A DNA stretch of 64,000 nt from Rhodopseudomonas palustris (GCF_003591005.1 NZ_QYYD01000007.1:62001-126000); one strand, 5' to 3'. Positions 1 through 11,266 are shown, numbered from the stretch's first letter. Notes: generated by a model not told the origin, from the letters alone. Translations and numbers: made by a program.

Positions 1-49
1 CGGCACCGAGAACCGCAAACACCACGGCAATCATCAAGATGCTACGCAT
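1..49 (-). CDS. N-terminus of a small secreted or membrane protein (partial)
   Basis: Only the first 16 codons are in the window. An ATG at 49 opens MRSILMIAVVFAVLGA, a strongly hydrophobic stretch that looks like a signal peptide or a first membrane segment, and the frame is still open at the window edge. It lies 147 bases downstream of the hrpB stop in the same direction, so it could be co-transcribed. I see no convincing ribosome binding site and do not recognise the family. A spurious short frame is possible. Confidence 0.3.
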   Translation of the reverse strand, partial: MRSILMIAVVFAVLGA

Positions 50-195
50 GACGCATACCCACACCAGCCAAAGCACGCGATTGGATCACGCGCGTGCGGC
101 GCTCGCGACCGACGCGGGTGCCACCACTTGTTATTTTGACCAGAAGGGTGAGCAAAGGCTTAAAGCCCGCACCGGAACCGCGGCTCAGCCTGCGA

Positions 196-2944
<2,749 letters not shown>

Positions 2945-3116
2945 GACTCACTCGTGGGCAGCGGAACGCGCGGATGGTTAACAGAAACCATAATCCGCAG
3001 CAAAACCGTCGCAGGTCTTTCGGTCCCAGAAACCCGGCACATTCCTTGATCGGCGCAACACTAACGCAACCGATCCCGCGGAAGATGCGTCCGAGCCGCA
3101 TCAGACAGGAACAGCG

Positions 3117-4172
3117 ATGACCGCGAACGGCACACATGCTCCCGCCCGCATGCACGGCGACCGGATCGACTGGGTCGACTACGCCAAGGGCATCTGCATC
3201 ATCATGGTGGTGATGATGCATTCGGTGCTGGGCGTCGAAGCCGCGGCCGGCCAGACCAGCTTCATGCACTACGTGGTCGAGTTCGCCAAACCATTCCGGA
3301 TGCCGGACTTCTTCCTGATCTCTGGCCTGTTCCTGGCGGTGGTGATCGACCGCGACTGGCGGACCTACCTGGACCGCAAGGTCGTGCACTTCGCTTACTT
3401 CTACGTGCTGTGGGTGACGATCCAGTTCGCCTTCAAGGCGCCCTCCTTCGCGGCCGAGATGGGCTGGGCGGGCGTGGCAAAGCTCTACGCGCTGTCCTTC
3501 ATCGATCCGTTCGGCACGCTATGGTTCATCTATCTGCTGCCGATTTTCTTCGTCGTCGCCAAGGCGACGCGCGGCCTGCCGCCGCTCTTGGTGTGGGGCG
3601 TCGCGGCGCTGCTGGAGTCGCTGCATCTGCAGACCGGCTGGATGGTGCCGGACGAGTTCTGCGCGCGGTTCTTCTATTTCTACACCGGCTATCTGTGCGC
3701 CCGGCACGTCTTCGCGTTCTCGGACGCGGCGCGTGCCCGGCCGGCGCTGGCGCTCGGCGGGCTCGCCGCCTGGGCCGTGATCAACGCCGCACTGGTGCAT
3801 GTCGGGCTCAGCGAATGGCCAGTGATCTCGCTGCTGCTCGGGCTCGCCGGCGCCGGCGCCATCATCGCCACCGGCACGCTGCTGGCGCAGAAGCGCTGGC
3901 TCGACGGGCTGCGGTTCTGCGGCGAGCATTCGATCGTGATCTATCTGGCGTTCTTCCTGCCGATGGCGATCAGCCGGTCGCTGCTGCTGAAATTCGGCGG
4001 CTTCCTCGACCTCGGCGTGATTGCACTCCTGGTCAACATCGCCGGCGTGGTCGGCGCGCTGCTGATCTGGTGGCTGGCGCTGAAGACCGGCGCCCGCTTC
4101 CTGTTCGAACGCCCCGATGCGTTCTGGATCGCGCCGAGGAAGAAGGCGACGCGGCTGCAGGCGGCGGAGTAG
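3117..4172 (+). CDS. Acyltransferase 3 family membrane protein
   Basis: A 351-residue integral membrane protein with about ten hydrophobic segments. The start matches acyltransferase-3 proteins: RIDWVDYAKGICIIMVVMMH, with the conserved Asp/His-containing first helix, then RMPDFFLISGLFL and a WFIYLLPIFF segment. Family members move acyl groups onto sugars or envelope glycans (OpgC and NodX are examples) at the inner membrane; the acceptor here cannot be read from sequence. ATG at 3117 follows AGGAA. It stands alone, divergent from hrpB, with a repeat cluster downstream. Family confidence is high, substrate unknown. Confidence 0.85.
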   Translation: MTANGTHAPARMHGDRIDWVDYAKGICIIMVVMMHSVLGVEAAAGQTSFMHYVVEFAKPFRMPDFFLISGLFLAVVIDRDWRTYLDRKVVHFAYFYVLWVTIQFAFKAPSFAAEMGWAGVAKLYALSFIDPFGTLWFIYLLPIFFVVAKATRGLPPLLVWGVAALLESLHLQTGWMVPDEFCARFFYFYTGYLCARHVFAFSDAARARPALALGGLAAWAVINAALVHVGLSEWPVISLLLGLAGAGAIIATGTLLAQKRWLDGLRFCGEHSIVIYLAFFLPMAISRSLLLKFGGFLDLGVIALLVNIAGVVGALLIWWLALKTGARFLFERPDAFWIAPRKKATRLQAAE

Positions 4173-4276
4173 CGGTCGAGGCAATCCAAAGTAAGCGTCA
4201 TCCGGAGAGCCCGGCCGGAAACTAAGGCCGAATTCTCAGCCAAATTTTTCAGCCGGGTAGTTTGCTCACAATCTCC

Positions 4277-4364
4277 GTCATGGCCGGGCTTGTCCCGGCC
4301 ATCCACGCCTTTTCTGCATTTACGGCCGTAAGGCGTGGATGCCCGGCACAAGGCCGGGCATGAC
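4277..4364. repeat. Palindromic intergenic repeat, family A copy 1
   Basis: It starts GTCATGGCCGGGCTTGTCCC and ends with the inverse GGCCGGGCATGAC. The inner arms CCACGCCTT and AAGGCGTGG also pair, so the element can fold into one long hairpin with smaller hairpins inside. It lies 105 bases after the acyltransferase stop. Confidence 0.9.
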
Positions 4365-4414
4365 GCGTGGATAGAAAGGTGCCTACTTTCAAAGGGCGTA
4401 TTTCCGGTCAGGCT

Positions 4415-4518
4415 CTGAGGTGCCGCCGCGCAGCGGCGGCCTCGAAGGATGGGCCTACAAGCGCACGTGGTAGTCATCCTTCGAGGCGCGCCGAAGAGGG
4501 CGCTCACCTCAGGATGAC
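4415..4518. repeat. Palindromic intergenic repeat, family C copy 1
   Basis: Runs from CTGAGGTGCCG to CTCACCTCAGGATGAC, with CATCCTTCGAGGC and its inverse CTCGAAGGATG inside. It sits directly after the stop of the CoA-transferase gene (minus strand, stop at 4547). Together with family A copy 1 it fills most of the 374 bases between two convergent genes, where I see no gene. Confidence 0.8.
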
Positions 4519-4546
4519 GGACACGCTGCTTGTTAGCGCACCACTC

Positions 4547-6109
4547 TCACCGCCACACATCCGCCTGTACCACTGCGTCCTCGCGCCAGGCTTCGCGCGC
4601 GGCCTTGTTGGCCATCCAGTTCGGCAGGAAGGTCAGCGCCTCGTCGAGGATGTGCGGTGTGTGCAAGCCCGGCGAGTATTCCAGCGCGCGCTTATAGTAT
4701 TCCTTCAGCGCCGGCTTGAAGGTCGGGTGCGCGCAGTTCTCGATGATCACCTTGGCGCGCTGTTTGGGCGACAGGCCGCGCAGATCGGCGAGGCCCTGCT
4801 CGGTGACGATGACCTGGACGTCGTGCTCGGTATGGTCGACATGCGACGCCATCGGCACGATGCAGGAGATCTTGCCGCCCTTGGCGGCCGACGGCGTCAT
4901 GAAGAACGATAGATAGGAGTTGCGGGCGAAATCGCCCGAGCCGCCGATGCCGTTCATGATGCTGGTGCCCATGATGTGAGTCGAATTGACGTTACCGTAG
5001 ATGTCGGCCTCGATCAGCCCGTTCATGGCGATCACACCGAGCCGGCGGATCACCTCCGGATGGTTGGAGATCTCCTGCGGCCGCAGCACGATGCGCTCAC
5101 GATAAAAATCGAGGTTGCGGAGGAATTCGTCATAGCCGTCCGGTGACAGCGACAGCGCGGTTGCCGAAGCATGGGTCAGCTTGCCCTTGCGCAACAACTG
5201 CAGCATGCCGTCCTGCAGTACTTCCGTGTAGGCGGTCAGGTTGTCGAACGGTCCCTCCTCGAGGCCAGCCATCACCGCGTTGGCGACGTTGCCGACGCCG
5301 GACTGCAGCGGCAGCAAATTCGGCGGCAGCCGCCCCTTCTTCACCTCATGGCCGAGGAAGTCGAGGATGTGGCCGGCGATCGCCTGCGAGCTTTCATCCG
5401 GCGCGGAGAAGGCCGAATTGCGGTCCGGCAGATTGGTCTCGACGATGGCGACGATCTTGGAGGGATCGCAGCGCAGATACGGCTCGCCGATGCGATCGCC
5501 GGAAGCAACGATCGGAATCGGTTTGCGATGCGGCGGCAGCTGCGTGCCGTAGTACACGTCGTGCATGCCCTCGAGGCGAAGGTCCTGCCAGGCGTTGACT
5601 TCGAGGATCACCTTGTCGGCGAGATCGAGCCAGGTCTTGTTGTTGCCGATCGAGGACGACGGGATCAGGCTGCCGTCCTCGCGGATGCCGGCGACCTCGA
5701 CGATGGCGATATCGAGCTTGCCGAGAAAGCCGAACCAGACGTGCTGGGCGACGTGAGACAGATGGATGTCGATGTATTCCATCCGGCCCGCGTTGATGCG
5801 TTTGCGGCAGGTCGGATCGGACTGATACGGCAGCCGCATCTCGATGCCGTCGACCTTGGCGAGCGCGCCGTCGAGCTCGGGCGCGGTCGAGGCGCCGGTC
5901 CAGACCGAGACCTTGAATTTCTGACCGCGGGCGTGGTGGGCGTTGATACGCTCTGCGAGCGCCAGCGGGAGCAGTTTCGGATAGCCCGACCCAGTGAAGC
6001 CGCTCATCCCGACATTCGCGCCGGACGGAATCTGCGCAGCGGCGTCGGCCGCGGTCATGACCTTGGCACGGAGGTGAGGAGCAAGCACGCGAGAGCTGGG
6101 AAGGACCAT
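4547..6109 (-). CDS. Acetyl-CoA hydrolase/transferase family, likely succinyl-CoA:acetate CoA-transferase
   Basis: Class I CoA-transferase of the AarC/SCACT type, which exchanges CoA between succinyl-CoA and acetate in the cytoplasm. The expected catalytic region is present: GVGNVANAV followed by YTEVLQDG, with the glutamate at residue 296 of the product from the ATG at 6109, close to the catalytic Glu294 of Acetobacter AarC. The N-terminal GMSGFTGSGYPK and C-terminal GNVNSTHIMGTSIMNGIGGS blocks also match. A longer product from a GTG at 6142 is possible, but that start has no ribosome site and would add 11 residues. Monocistronic by position. The other reading is plain acetyl-CoA hydrolase, which sequence alone does not exclude. 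Confidence 0.9.
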   Translation of the reverse strand: MVLPSSRVLAPHLRAKVMTAADAAAQIPSGANVGMSGFTGSGYPKLLPLALAERINAHHARGQKFKVSVWTGASTAPELDGALAKVDGIEMRLPYQSDPTCRKRINAGRMEYIDIHLSHVAQHVWFGFLGKLDIAIVEVAGIREDGSLIPSSSIGNNKTWLDLADKVILEVNAWQDLRLEGMHDVYYGTQLPPHRKPIPIVASGDRIGEPYLRCDPSKIVAIVETNLPDRNSAFSAPDESSQAIAGHILDFLGHEVKKGRLPPNLLPLQSGVGNVANAVMAGLEEGPFDNLTAYTEVLQDGMLQLLRKGKLTHASATALSLSPDGYDEFLRNLDFYRERIVLRPQEISNHPEVIRRLGVIAMNGLIEADIYGNVNSTHIMGTSIMNGIGGSGDFARNSYLSFFMTPSAAKGGKISCIVPMASHVDHTEHDVQVIVTEQGLADLRGLSPKQRAKVIIENCAHPTFKPALKEYYKRALEYSPGLHTPHILDEALTFLPNWMANKAAREAWREDAVVQADVWR

Positions 6110-6251
6110 CACGGTTCTTTCTGTTTGGCTGGGCGCCGTCACGGGAGTGATCCGATTCGTCTAGCCGCTCCGCTGAAAAGCACCATCCGACCTATGGCTG
6201 ACGGCGCGGCCGGGTCGAACGATAGTTTGACGACCGGCCGGCGACTGCGGT

Positions 6252-6289
6252 GACGGCACTGCGGCCCAGTGGCGGTGCCGCTTTTTTTT
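6252..6289 (+). terminator. Hairpin followed by eight T, no gene upstream on this strand
   Basis: CGGCAC (6254-6259) can pair with GTGCCG (6275-6280), with further pairing inside, followed after one C by T8 at 6282-6289. This looks like an intrinsic terminator reading plus. The only DNA upstream on that strand is the 140 bases divergent from the CoA-transferase gene, so it could end a short RNA starting near 6150. Weak evidence. Confidence 0.4.
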
Positions 6290-6479
6290 GCGTGGGTTTC
6301 TAACACCCACCCGAGAACCGGCCAAATCACGCGGCAGCGATGAAGCAGCAGGTGTTGGTATGCGACAATCGCAGTGCTGGTTCGCTTTGAATGCAAGGAG
6401 ACGTTTGGCGGGACCTTGGTGGACGCGAGCGCCGATGTGGGACGGATGATTATCCGAGGTGCGATTGATCGGCGATGAG

Positions 6480-6575
6480 CCAGCTCTGCTACCGATGGGA
6501 GTGGCTCTACGACCCGGTCGTAGTGCCCCCTTCAAACTTGAAAACCTCCGGCAGGGCATTGCCGGAGGTTTCTTG
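6480..6575 (+). ncRNA. Candidate structured RNA with terminator-like hairpin
   Basis: Two clean hairpins lie in tandem: CTACGAC/GTCGTAG (6507-6523, 7 pairs, 3-base loop) and AAACCTCCGGCA/TGCCGGAGGTTT (6543-6572, 12 perfect pairs, 6-base loop) followed by CTT. The 12-pair stem lies in the 790-base space between the CoA-transferase and porin genes, where I see no convincing gene. The strand is unclear because the stem works either way. A 59-codon frame (6475-6654, plus) runs through it, beginning MSQLCYRWEWLYDPVVVPPS; it has no good ribosome site and I do not recognise it, but it is the alternative explanation. Confidence 0.35.
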
Positions 6576-6845
6576 GAGGTATTACATTTGGAAAGAAGTC
6601 CTGGCGATCTCCTTCGCTGCCACCGGCGACTCTGCGCCGATGGTGGAATTATAGGCATCGATTGATTGACTTCAATAGCTGACTTACTCATCGACTGGCC
6701 GAATATTGAGCAATGGCGTCCCCAACCGAGAGATGGTGCAGGATTTAAAGGGTCAGCTGACGCGTTGATCGTCAGACCCCTGCGGGATGTTTCTGCGGCT
6801 GAGTTCCTACGCCCACGCGCAGACAATGATAACAGCCCATACGCG

Positions 6846-6876
6846 ACAAAACCCCGGCGGTTGCCCGCCAGGGTTC
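6846..6876 (-). terminator. Intrinsic terminator of the porin gene
   Basis: On the minus strand AACCCTGGCGG-GCAA-CCGCCGGGGTT forms an 11-pair stem with one G-U pair, and TTTTG follows. It starts 25 bases after the porin stop codon, in the right orientation. Confidence 0.8.
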
Positions 6877-6900
6877 AGTCGCTTCACCGCTAGGAGCGGA

Positions 6901-8415
6901 TCAGAAGGTGCGCTGAGCGCGGAGGTTGCCGCTCCAGACGCCCTGATCCTTGTACTCATAGATCGCGCCGGGAGGCTTGGTAGCGCCCGGTGCGGTCAGC
7001 ACGACAAGACCGCTATTGGCTTGATCCAGATAGGTGTACATGAACTCACCCGAGAAGGTGAGGTTCTTGACCGGATTCCAGCGCGTAATGGCGCCGATCT
7101 GGGCAATCCGGATGTCCGGATTGTATGGACTGCCGAACGCTGTGGAGATCAAAGCGGTCGCGTTGGAGTTGAAGTCCACCGAGCTGTACGACCCGAACAC
7201 CGATGTCGACCAGGAGGGGCTCCAGTTGTGGTTGAAGGCACCACGCACGCCCCAGGCAGTCGTCTTTTGGATGTTGGTGCCGACGATGTTGTTCAGGCCG
7301 CCGAACACGCCGTCAGGTGAGCCGCCGAACGCGATGCTCTGATACACGCCCGGAATTCCCGAGCTGCCGTAGATCGCGAACGAATTCGGGCTGACGCCGC
7401 CGATCACGTAGCGGGTGGCGCCGTTTGAATAGGTCGCGGTGATGTTGAAGCTGTCGCCCGGTCCGGTCGGCAGGTTTTTGAGGGACAGGGCGCCCTGCAC
7501 CGCGTAGCCCCAGGTATCGCTCGGGTGACCGGAGGTCTCGAGCGAGGGGGTGTAGTAGCTGGCGCGGACCTGGTGCGCCGCTGCCGACACCTGGAACAGG
7601 CCCCAGGCCTGGTCGACGCGGATCTGTCCGACGATATCCGGGACCGCGACGCCGGCATAAGAGTTGGTGCCGAATACGCCGGCCGGATAGGCGGCATTGA
7701 TCTGGGCGGCAGTCAGGCCCGGGTTGCTGGTGTTGTACAGGCCGGATTGCAAATAGCTCGACGGATCTTCCAGCGAAATCGCGGCCGACACGCCGTTGCC
7801 GAACTGGGCGGTGTAGGAAATCTGGTTGATGCCGGTGACGTCGTCGTAGCCGCCGATCAGGAACGAGGTGTTGTTGCCCGGATAGCCGGTCCAGGGCGTG
7901 TCGAACTGCGACACCGCCTTACCAAAGGTGAAGCCGGCGAACTGGATGAATGCGTAGTAGACGCCGAGCGTGCCACCTGCGACCGCGTCACCCGAGGTCC
8001 AGTTGAAGGTCGCATCGAAATAGGTGCGGACCAGGCCGTACTCGGTCGCGGTGCGGGTATCGATGTTGATATCCTGACGCGAGCGGAAGATGAAATTGTT
8101 GGCCAGACGGTTCTTCTGGCCGGCGTTGCCGGCCCACGCCGGCGCGTTATAGGCGCTCGAGCCGTATAGTGTGACGTCGGCGCGCAGATAGCCGCCGAGC
8201 TTGATGCAGGTGTCTGTGCCCGGAATGTAGTAGAAGCCCGCTCCGTAGATCGAGCAGATCTTGACGTATTCGACGGCCTTGGCCTTCAGCGGAAGATCCG
8301 CCGCTTGGGCGCTGCCGTACGCCAGCAGCGCCGCCGTCGAAGCCAGCGCCAGTGTTTTGATCGGTGCGGCTTTGATCAGTGCGGTTTTGATCAGTATCGT
8401 TTTGATCGATGTCAT
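6901..8415 (-). CDS. Alphaproteobacterial outer-membrane porin (Omp2b/PF02530 type)
   Basis: About 504 residues. A signal peptide ends in AYGSAQA, followed by ADLPLKAKAVEYVKICSIYG and GFYYIPGTDTCIKLGGYLRA, the hallmark start of alphaproteobacterial porins with their conserved cysteines. The rest is rich in alternating aromatic beta strands and ends with LRAQRTF, a C-terminal phenylalanine as in outer-membrane barrels. ATG at 8415 is chosen because GGAGG lies 7 bases upstream; a start six codons earlier is also open. The signal peptide contains a short tandem repeat (IKT units). A terminator follows. The gene is divergent from a MarR regulator at 8904, which might control it. It should form a trimeric general diffusion pore. 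Confidence 0.93.
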   Translation of the reverse strand: MTSIKTILIKTALIKAAPIKTLALASTAALLAYGSAQAADLPLKAKAVEYVKICSIYGAGFYYIPGTDTCIKLGGYLRADVTLYGSSAYNAPAWAGNAGQKNRLANNFIFRSRQDINIDTRTATEYGLVRTYFDATFNWTSGDAVAGGTLGVYYAFIQFAGFTFGKAVSQFDTPWTGYPGNNTSFLIGGYDDVTGINQISYTAQFGNGVSAAISLEDPSSYLQSGLYNTSNPGLTAAQINAAYPAGVFGTNSYAGVAVPDIVGQIRVDQAWGLFQVSAAAHQVRASYYTPSLETSGHPSDTWGYAVQGALSLKNLPTGPGDSFNITATYSNGATRYVIGGVSPNSFAIYGSSGIPGVYQSIAFGGSPDGVFGGLNNIVGTNIQKTTAWGVRGAFNHNWSPSWSTSVFGSYSSVDFNSNATALISTAFGSPYNPDIRIAQIGAITRWNPVKNLTFSGEFMYTYLDQANSGLVVLTAPGATKPPGAIYEYKDQGVWSGNLRAQRTF

Positions 8416-8576
8416 CACAGCCCTCCAGAGCAATTAGCGAGAAGGTCCGACCCTGCAGGTCATAGCCTCAAGGCGACCCTGTACTTCGATGAGTGCCGGC
8501 TGTTGCGAGCCGATCACACGTCTCAACGGGACGATATTTGTGCCCCACCCGTCTGCACCGGATCATGGTTGATTTT

Positions 8577-8612
8577 ATTAGCTGATGGAAATTCTTTATC
8601 TAATCAGCTAAT
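8577..8612. promoter_or_regulatory. Inverted repeat between the porin and MarR genes
   Basis: ATTAGCTGAT (8577-8586) and its exact inverse ATCAGCTAAT (8603-8612) are separated by 16 bases, in an unusually AT-rich stretch of a 490-base divergent intergenic region. A second, smaller inverted repeat AATCA-N6-TGATT overlaps the right arm. This looks like a regulator binding site; the neighbouring MarR protein is the obvious candidate. No other gene-like content was seen in 8416-8903. Confidence 0.5.
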
Positions 8613-8903
8613 TGATTGCCGATCGCCGTTGTATTTGCGCAACAGGCATACATTCGCCGCGTACCAATTGCCGGATATGCCGCGGCCACGCCGAATTGCC
8701 AGACGTATCAGCCCGGACGCCGTCCCGCATTGCTGCCTTGGGCGAAAGTCGCGCAGCTAACCCGTCTGGCCCACTCTGATCCGACTTGACGACGCAGTGC
8801 CGCGGCTGGCATCTCACCCGCCTCATTCTGGTACCAATGTTTGAGATAGAAACTGATGTGCAAAAGGTGATATGGTCCGCCATCGGATTGACCCGGAGGA
8901 TGA

Positions 8904-9413
8904 ATGCCCAGGAAGGCGAAGCTTGGTTTGGCGGTGCGATCGTCTGCGGTCGACGCCGTCACGGCCCGTGAGTTCAGCACGATCATCGGCAGCCTGGCTG
9001 TCCATCTTGATGAGATTCGGCACTATCGCGCCGGTAGTCTTGGTATCAGCGGTCCGCAATTCGCGATCCTGACGACCATTCAGCGCCTGGACGAGGGCGA
9101 TGGAGTCTCGGTTCGTCATGTCGCGGGGGCGCTGCATGTCGATTCGTCATTCATCACCACCCAGTCCAAGTTGCTGGAGAAGAAGGGCCTGCTCGGCCGG
9201 CAGGCCGACGAAGCGGACGCTCGTGTGGTCAAGCTGTTCCTGACCGACAAGGCCAAGAAGCAGATCGCCGGCCTCGCGGCTGGTGAGCGCGCCCTCAACG
9301 CTTTCATCTTTGCCGGCCTGACCAACGATGCCGTCGCCGAACTCACCGACCAGCTCACCGAGCTGAGCGGCCAGCTGGAAAAAGCCTGCTTGAAGATTGC
9401 CGGCGGCTTCTGA
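8904..9413 (+). CDS. MarR family transcriptional regulator
   Basis: A 169-residue winged-helix regulator. The core ISGPQFAILTTIQRL, SVRHVAGALHVDSSFITTQ (recognition helix), LEKKGLLGRQADEADARVV (wing with the DxR signature) and LFLTDKAK is classic MarR. Such proteins bind palindromes as dimers and usually respond to aromatic or phenolic ligands or to redox. GGAGG lies 4 bases before the ATG. It is divergent from the porin gene across a 490-base gap containing an inverted repeat, suggesting autoregulation and possibly porin control. The ligand is unknown. Confidence 0.9.
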   Translation: MPRKAKLGLAVRSSAVDAVTAREFSTIIGSLAVHLDEIRHYRAGSLGISGPQFAILTTIQRLDEGDGVSVRHVAGALHVDSSFITTQSKLLEKKGLLGRQADEADARVVKLFLTDKAKKQIAGLAAGERALNAFIFAGLTNDAVAELTDQLTELSGQLEKACLKIAGGF

Positions 9414-9427
9414 GCCGGGCCAGGGTG

Positions 9428-10180
9428 TCAGCCGATACGCTCGCGAAGCCGGTCGCGCACCCAATCCAGAATTGATCCGACCTGCACCCGCGACTTCGCG
9501 CCGCCGAGATCGACAAGTTTGCCGCCCGCGTCTCCAGAAACCCGGGGCAGTCTGGACACCAGCAGCTCCTGTGCATGCGCCGGATCGATATCCTTGGCGC
9601 GGCGGAGCGGGATCAAGGTCGGGCACGGCATTGCCAGCCCGAACGGCGGCGCCACGTCATCGAGCGGCATGGGCGACGGCCAGGAATGACTGCTGGCCCA
9701 GCGCTCCCACAATCCGCCGTCGCACACCGCCGCTGCGGCGCGGCCGTCGAAAGCGACACCGCGCGCCACCAGCGACGATGCGCTGCCATCGCCCATCACG
9801 GCAATGCGCGCCGGATCGATCCCGGGCTCGTCGGCCAGGTGATCGATCAGCGCCGAGATGCAGGTCTCCGGACGGATCGACCGGCGCAGCGTCGGCGCCG
9901 CTGGGTCGCCGAGGTCGGCACAGAGCAGCGCCAGCCCACGCGCGCGCGACGGCCTCGCCATCAATCGAAAGAGAGCTTCCTTGCTGCGGGTCTCGCCGAT
10001 GCAGATAATACCCGGCGTCCCGGTCGGTTCAGCGGATCCGGGCGGCAGATAGTAGGCCTGGAGCTCCGCATCCTCGCGCCAGCTTACCGTAACGACGCGA
10101 GCGGGCGGACCAAACCGCGTCAGGAACGCGCTAATGCGTTCGGCTTTGCCCGGTTGATCGGGGCCCGGCGTGTTGCACAA
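9428..10180 (-). CDS. Alpha/beta-hydrolase-like protein lacking the usual nucleophile serine
   Basis: About 250 residues with the layout of the FrsA/DUF1100-like hydrolases: PGIICIGETRSKEALFRLMA, ARGLALLCADLGD, RPETCISALIDHLADEPGID and PARIAVMGDGSASSLVARGVAFD. In active relatives the segment after the beta strand reads GxSxGG; here it is GDGSAS, so the nucleophile position holds Gly and the serine is shifted by one. The protein may therefore be non-catalytic. The start is uncertain: TTG at 10180 has GGAG seven bases upstream, and an in-frame TTG at 10219 also exists. It is convergent with marR, only 14 bases apart. The function is not recognised. Confidence 0.65.
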   Translation of the reverse strand: MCNTPGPDQPGKAERISAFLTRFGPPARVVTVSWREDAELQAYYLPPGSAEPTGTPGIICIGETRSKEALFRLMARPSRARGLALLCADLGDPAAPTLRRSIRPETCISALIDHLADEPGIDPARIAVMGDGSASSLVARGVAFDGRAAAAVCDGGLWERWASSHSWPSPMPLDDVAPPFGLAMPCPTLIPLRRAKDIDPAHAQELLVSRLPRVSGDAGGKLVDLGGAKSRVQVGSILDWVRDRLRERIG

Positions 10181-10426
10181 TAACAGCTCCAGCAAATAAC
10201 AATGAAAACAACTGCTCAAAATTGCTGACTAGCTCATCCAACAATATCAGGACGTGTCAATTCCCCTGTAGGCGCAGGCGGAGCGAGCGGGTTGGCGACG
10301 GTCCTTGCCGCCGGCGCGGCAGCGGATCCGGTGGTGGGGCTAACGCCGAGCCAATCAGCAGGCAGCAGGTCGCGCTCGGCGATTGAGGAGACCGGCGCCC
10401 TCAGGGGTCGCTGCCGTGGCCGAAAA

Positions 10427-10511
10427 TGGTGCCCCTGGCCGGGATCGAACCAGCACTCCTTGCGGAACTCGATTTTGAGTCGAGCGCGTCTACCAGTTCC
10501 GCCACAGGGGC
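10427..10511 (-). tRNA. tRNA-Leu(CAA)
   Basis: On the minus strand a complete cloverleaf can be drawn. The acceptor GCCCCTG pairs with CAGGGGC, the anticodon arm is CTCGA-CTCAAAA-TCGAG with anticodon CAA, a long variable arm follows as expected for leucine tRNAs, then the GGTTCGATCCC T loop, with discriminator A and encoded CCA (10427-10429). Confidence 0.96.
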
Positions 10512-10680
10512 CCGCGCCGCCGGACCAGCCGGTTGCGAAGCGGCCGGGACTATAGCGGCCGGGAAATCGGGGTCAACCCGGCGGAGCTGCCGGCGCCGGC
10601 GCTCCTACACCTCGGTTTGATCGGCGACGATCTCGACAGCCGGCGGGCGCCGCGATACGACCCCGGAACTGGAGATCACC

Positions 10681-11226
10681 GTGACGGCTCGTCCTGTCGA
10701 CCCCTATCATATCGGCGCACGTCTCGACCGCGGCACCCGCGTCGCCCAGAACGTCGCGTTGGCTTATGCGGTGATCGCCGCGGCCGCGCTCGGCGGCGCA
10801 TGGTATTTCCAGCTCGCGCTCGACTTGCAGCCGTGCCCGCTCTGCCTCGAACAGCGCTACGCCTATTATGCGGCCGTTCCGCTGGCGGCCTTGGTGGCCT
10901 TTGCCGCAAAGCGGGAGACGCCGGTGTCGCTGCTGCTTGCGGGCCTTGCGGTGCTGGCCCTGCTGGCGCTCGGCAATGCCGGGCTCGCCGCCTACCATGC
11001 CGGCGTCGAATGGAAGTTCTGGCCCGGGCCAAGCGATTGCAGCGGGCCGGTGCTGGATCTGAGCAAGGCCGGCAGCCTGCTGGATCAGCTGGACAAGGTG
11101 AAGGTGGTGCGCTGCGACGAGGTGCAGTGGAAGTTTCTCGGCCTGTCGCTGGCCGGCTACAACGTGCTGCTGTCGCTCGGGCTGGCGGCGCTTGCCGGCT
11201 GGGGCATCCTCCAGATCCGGCGCTGA
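10681..11226 (+). CDS. dsbB: Disulfide bond formation protein DsbB family
   Basis: A 181-residue inner-membrane protein with four hydrophobic segments. It has CPLC at residues 52-55 (LQPCPLCLEQRYAYY), matching the quinone-linked cysteine pair of DsbB, and a second pair at C120 (GPSDC) and C145 (VVRCDE) in the following periplasmic loop. DsbB re-oxidises the periplasmic thiol oxidase DsbA and passes electrons to quinone. GTG at 10681 follows GGAG. No dsbA is nearby. It sits just after tRNA-Leu, which is on the other strand. Confidence 0.92.
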   Translation: MTARPVDPYHIGARLDRGTRVAQNVALAYAVIAAAALGGAWYFQLALDLQPCPLCLEQRYAYYAAVPLAALVAFAAKRETPVSLLLAGLAVLALLALGNAGLAAYHAGVEWKFWPGPSDCSGPVLDLSKAGSLLDQLDKVKVVRCDEVQWKFLGLSLAGYNVLLSLGLAALAGWGILQIRR

Positions 11227-11266
11227 TCGCGGCCACACGCAAGCCCTCAACCCGGCTGCCCCTTCC

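Noticed and set aside
3519-4184. Long open frame antisense to the acyltransferase gene
   Set aside because: Gln/Arg/Pro-rich shadow of the hydrophobic coding strand; the same kind of shadow lies opposite most genes here.
6662-6675. Second FixK-like match TTGATTGACTTCAA
   Set aside because: No gene start lies at a sensible distance in either direction, and the right half departs from ATCAA.
6161-6826. Long minus-strand open frame of 221 codons
   Set aside because: Ser/Arg/Pro-rich translation without recognisable motifs, no ribosome site, and it runs through the hairpins at 6507-6572; typical GC-rich chance frame.
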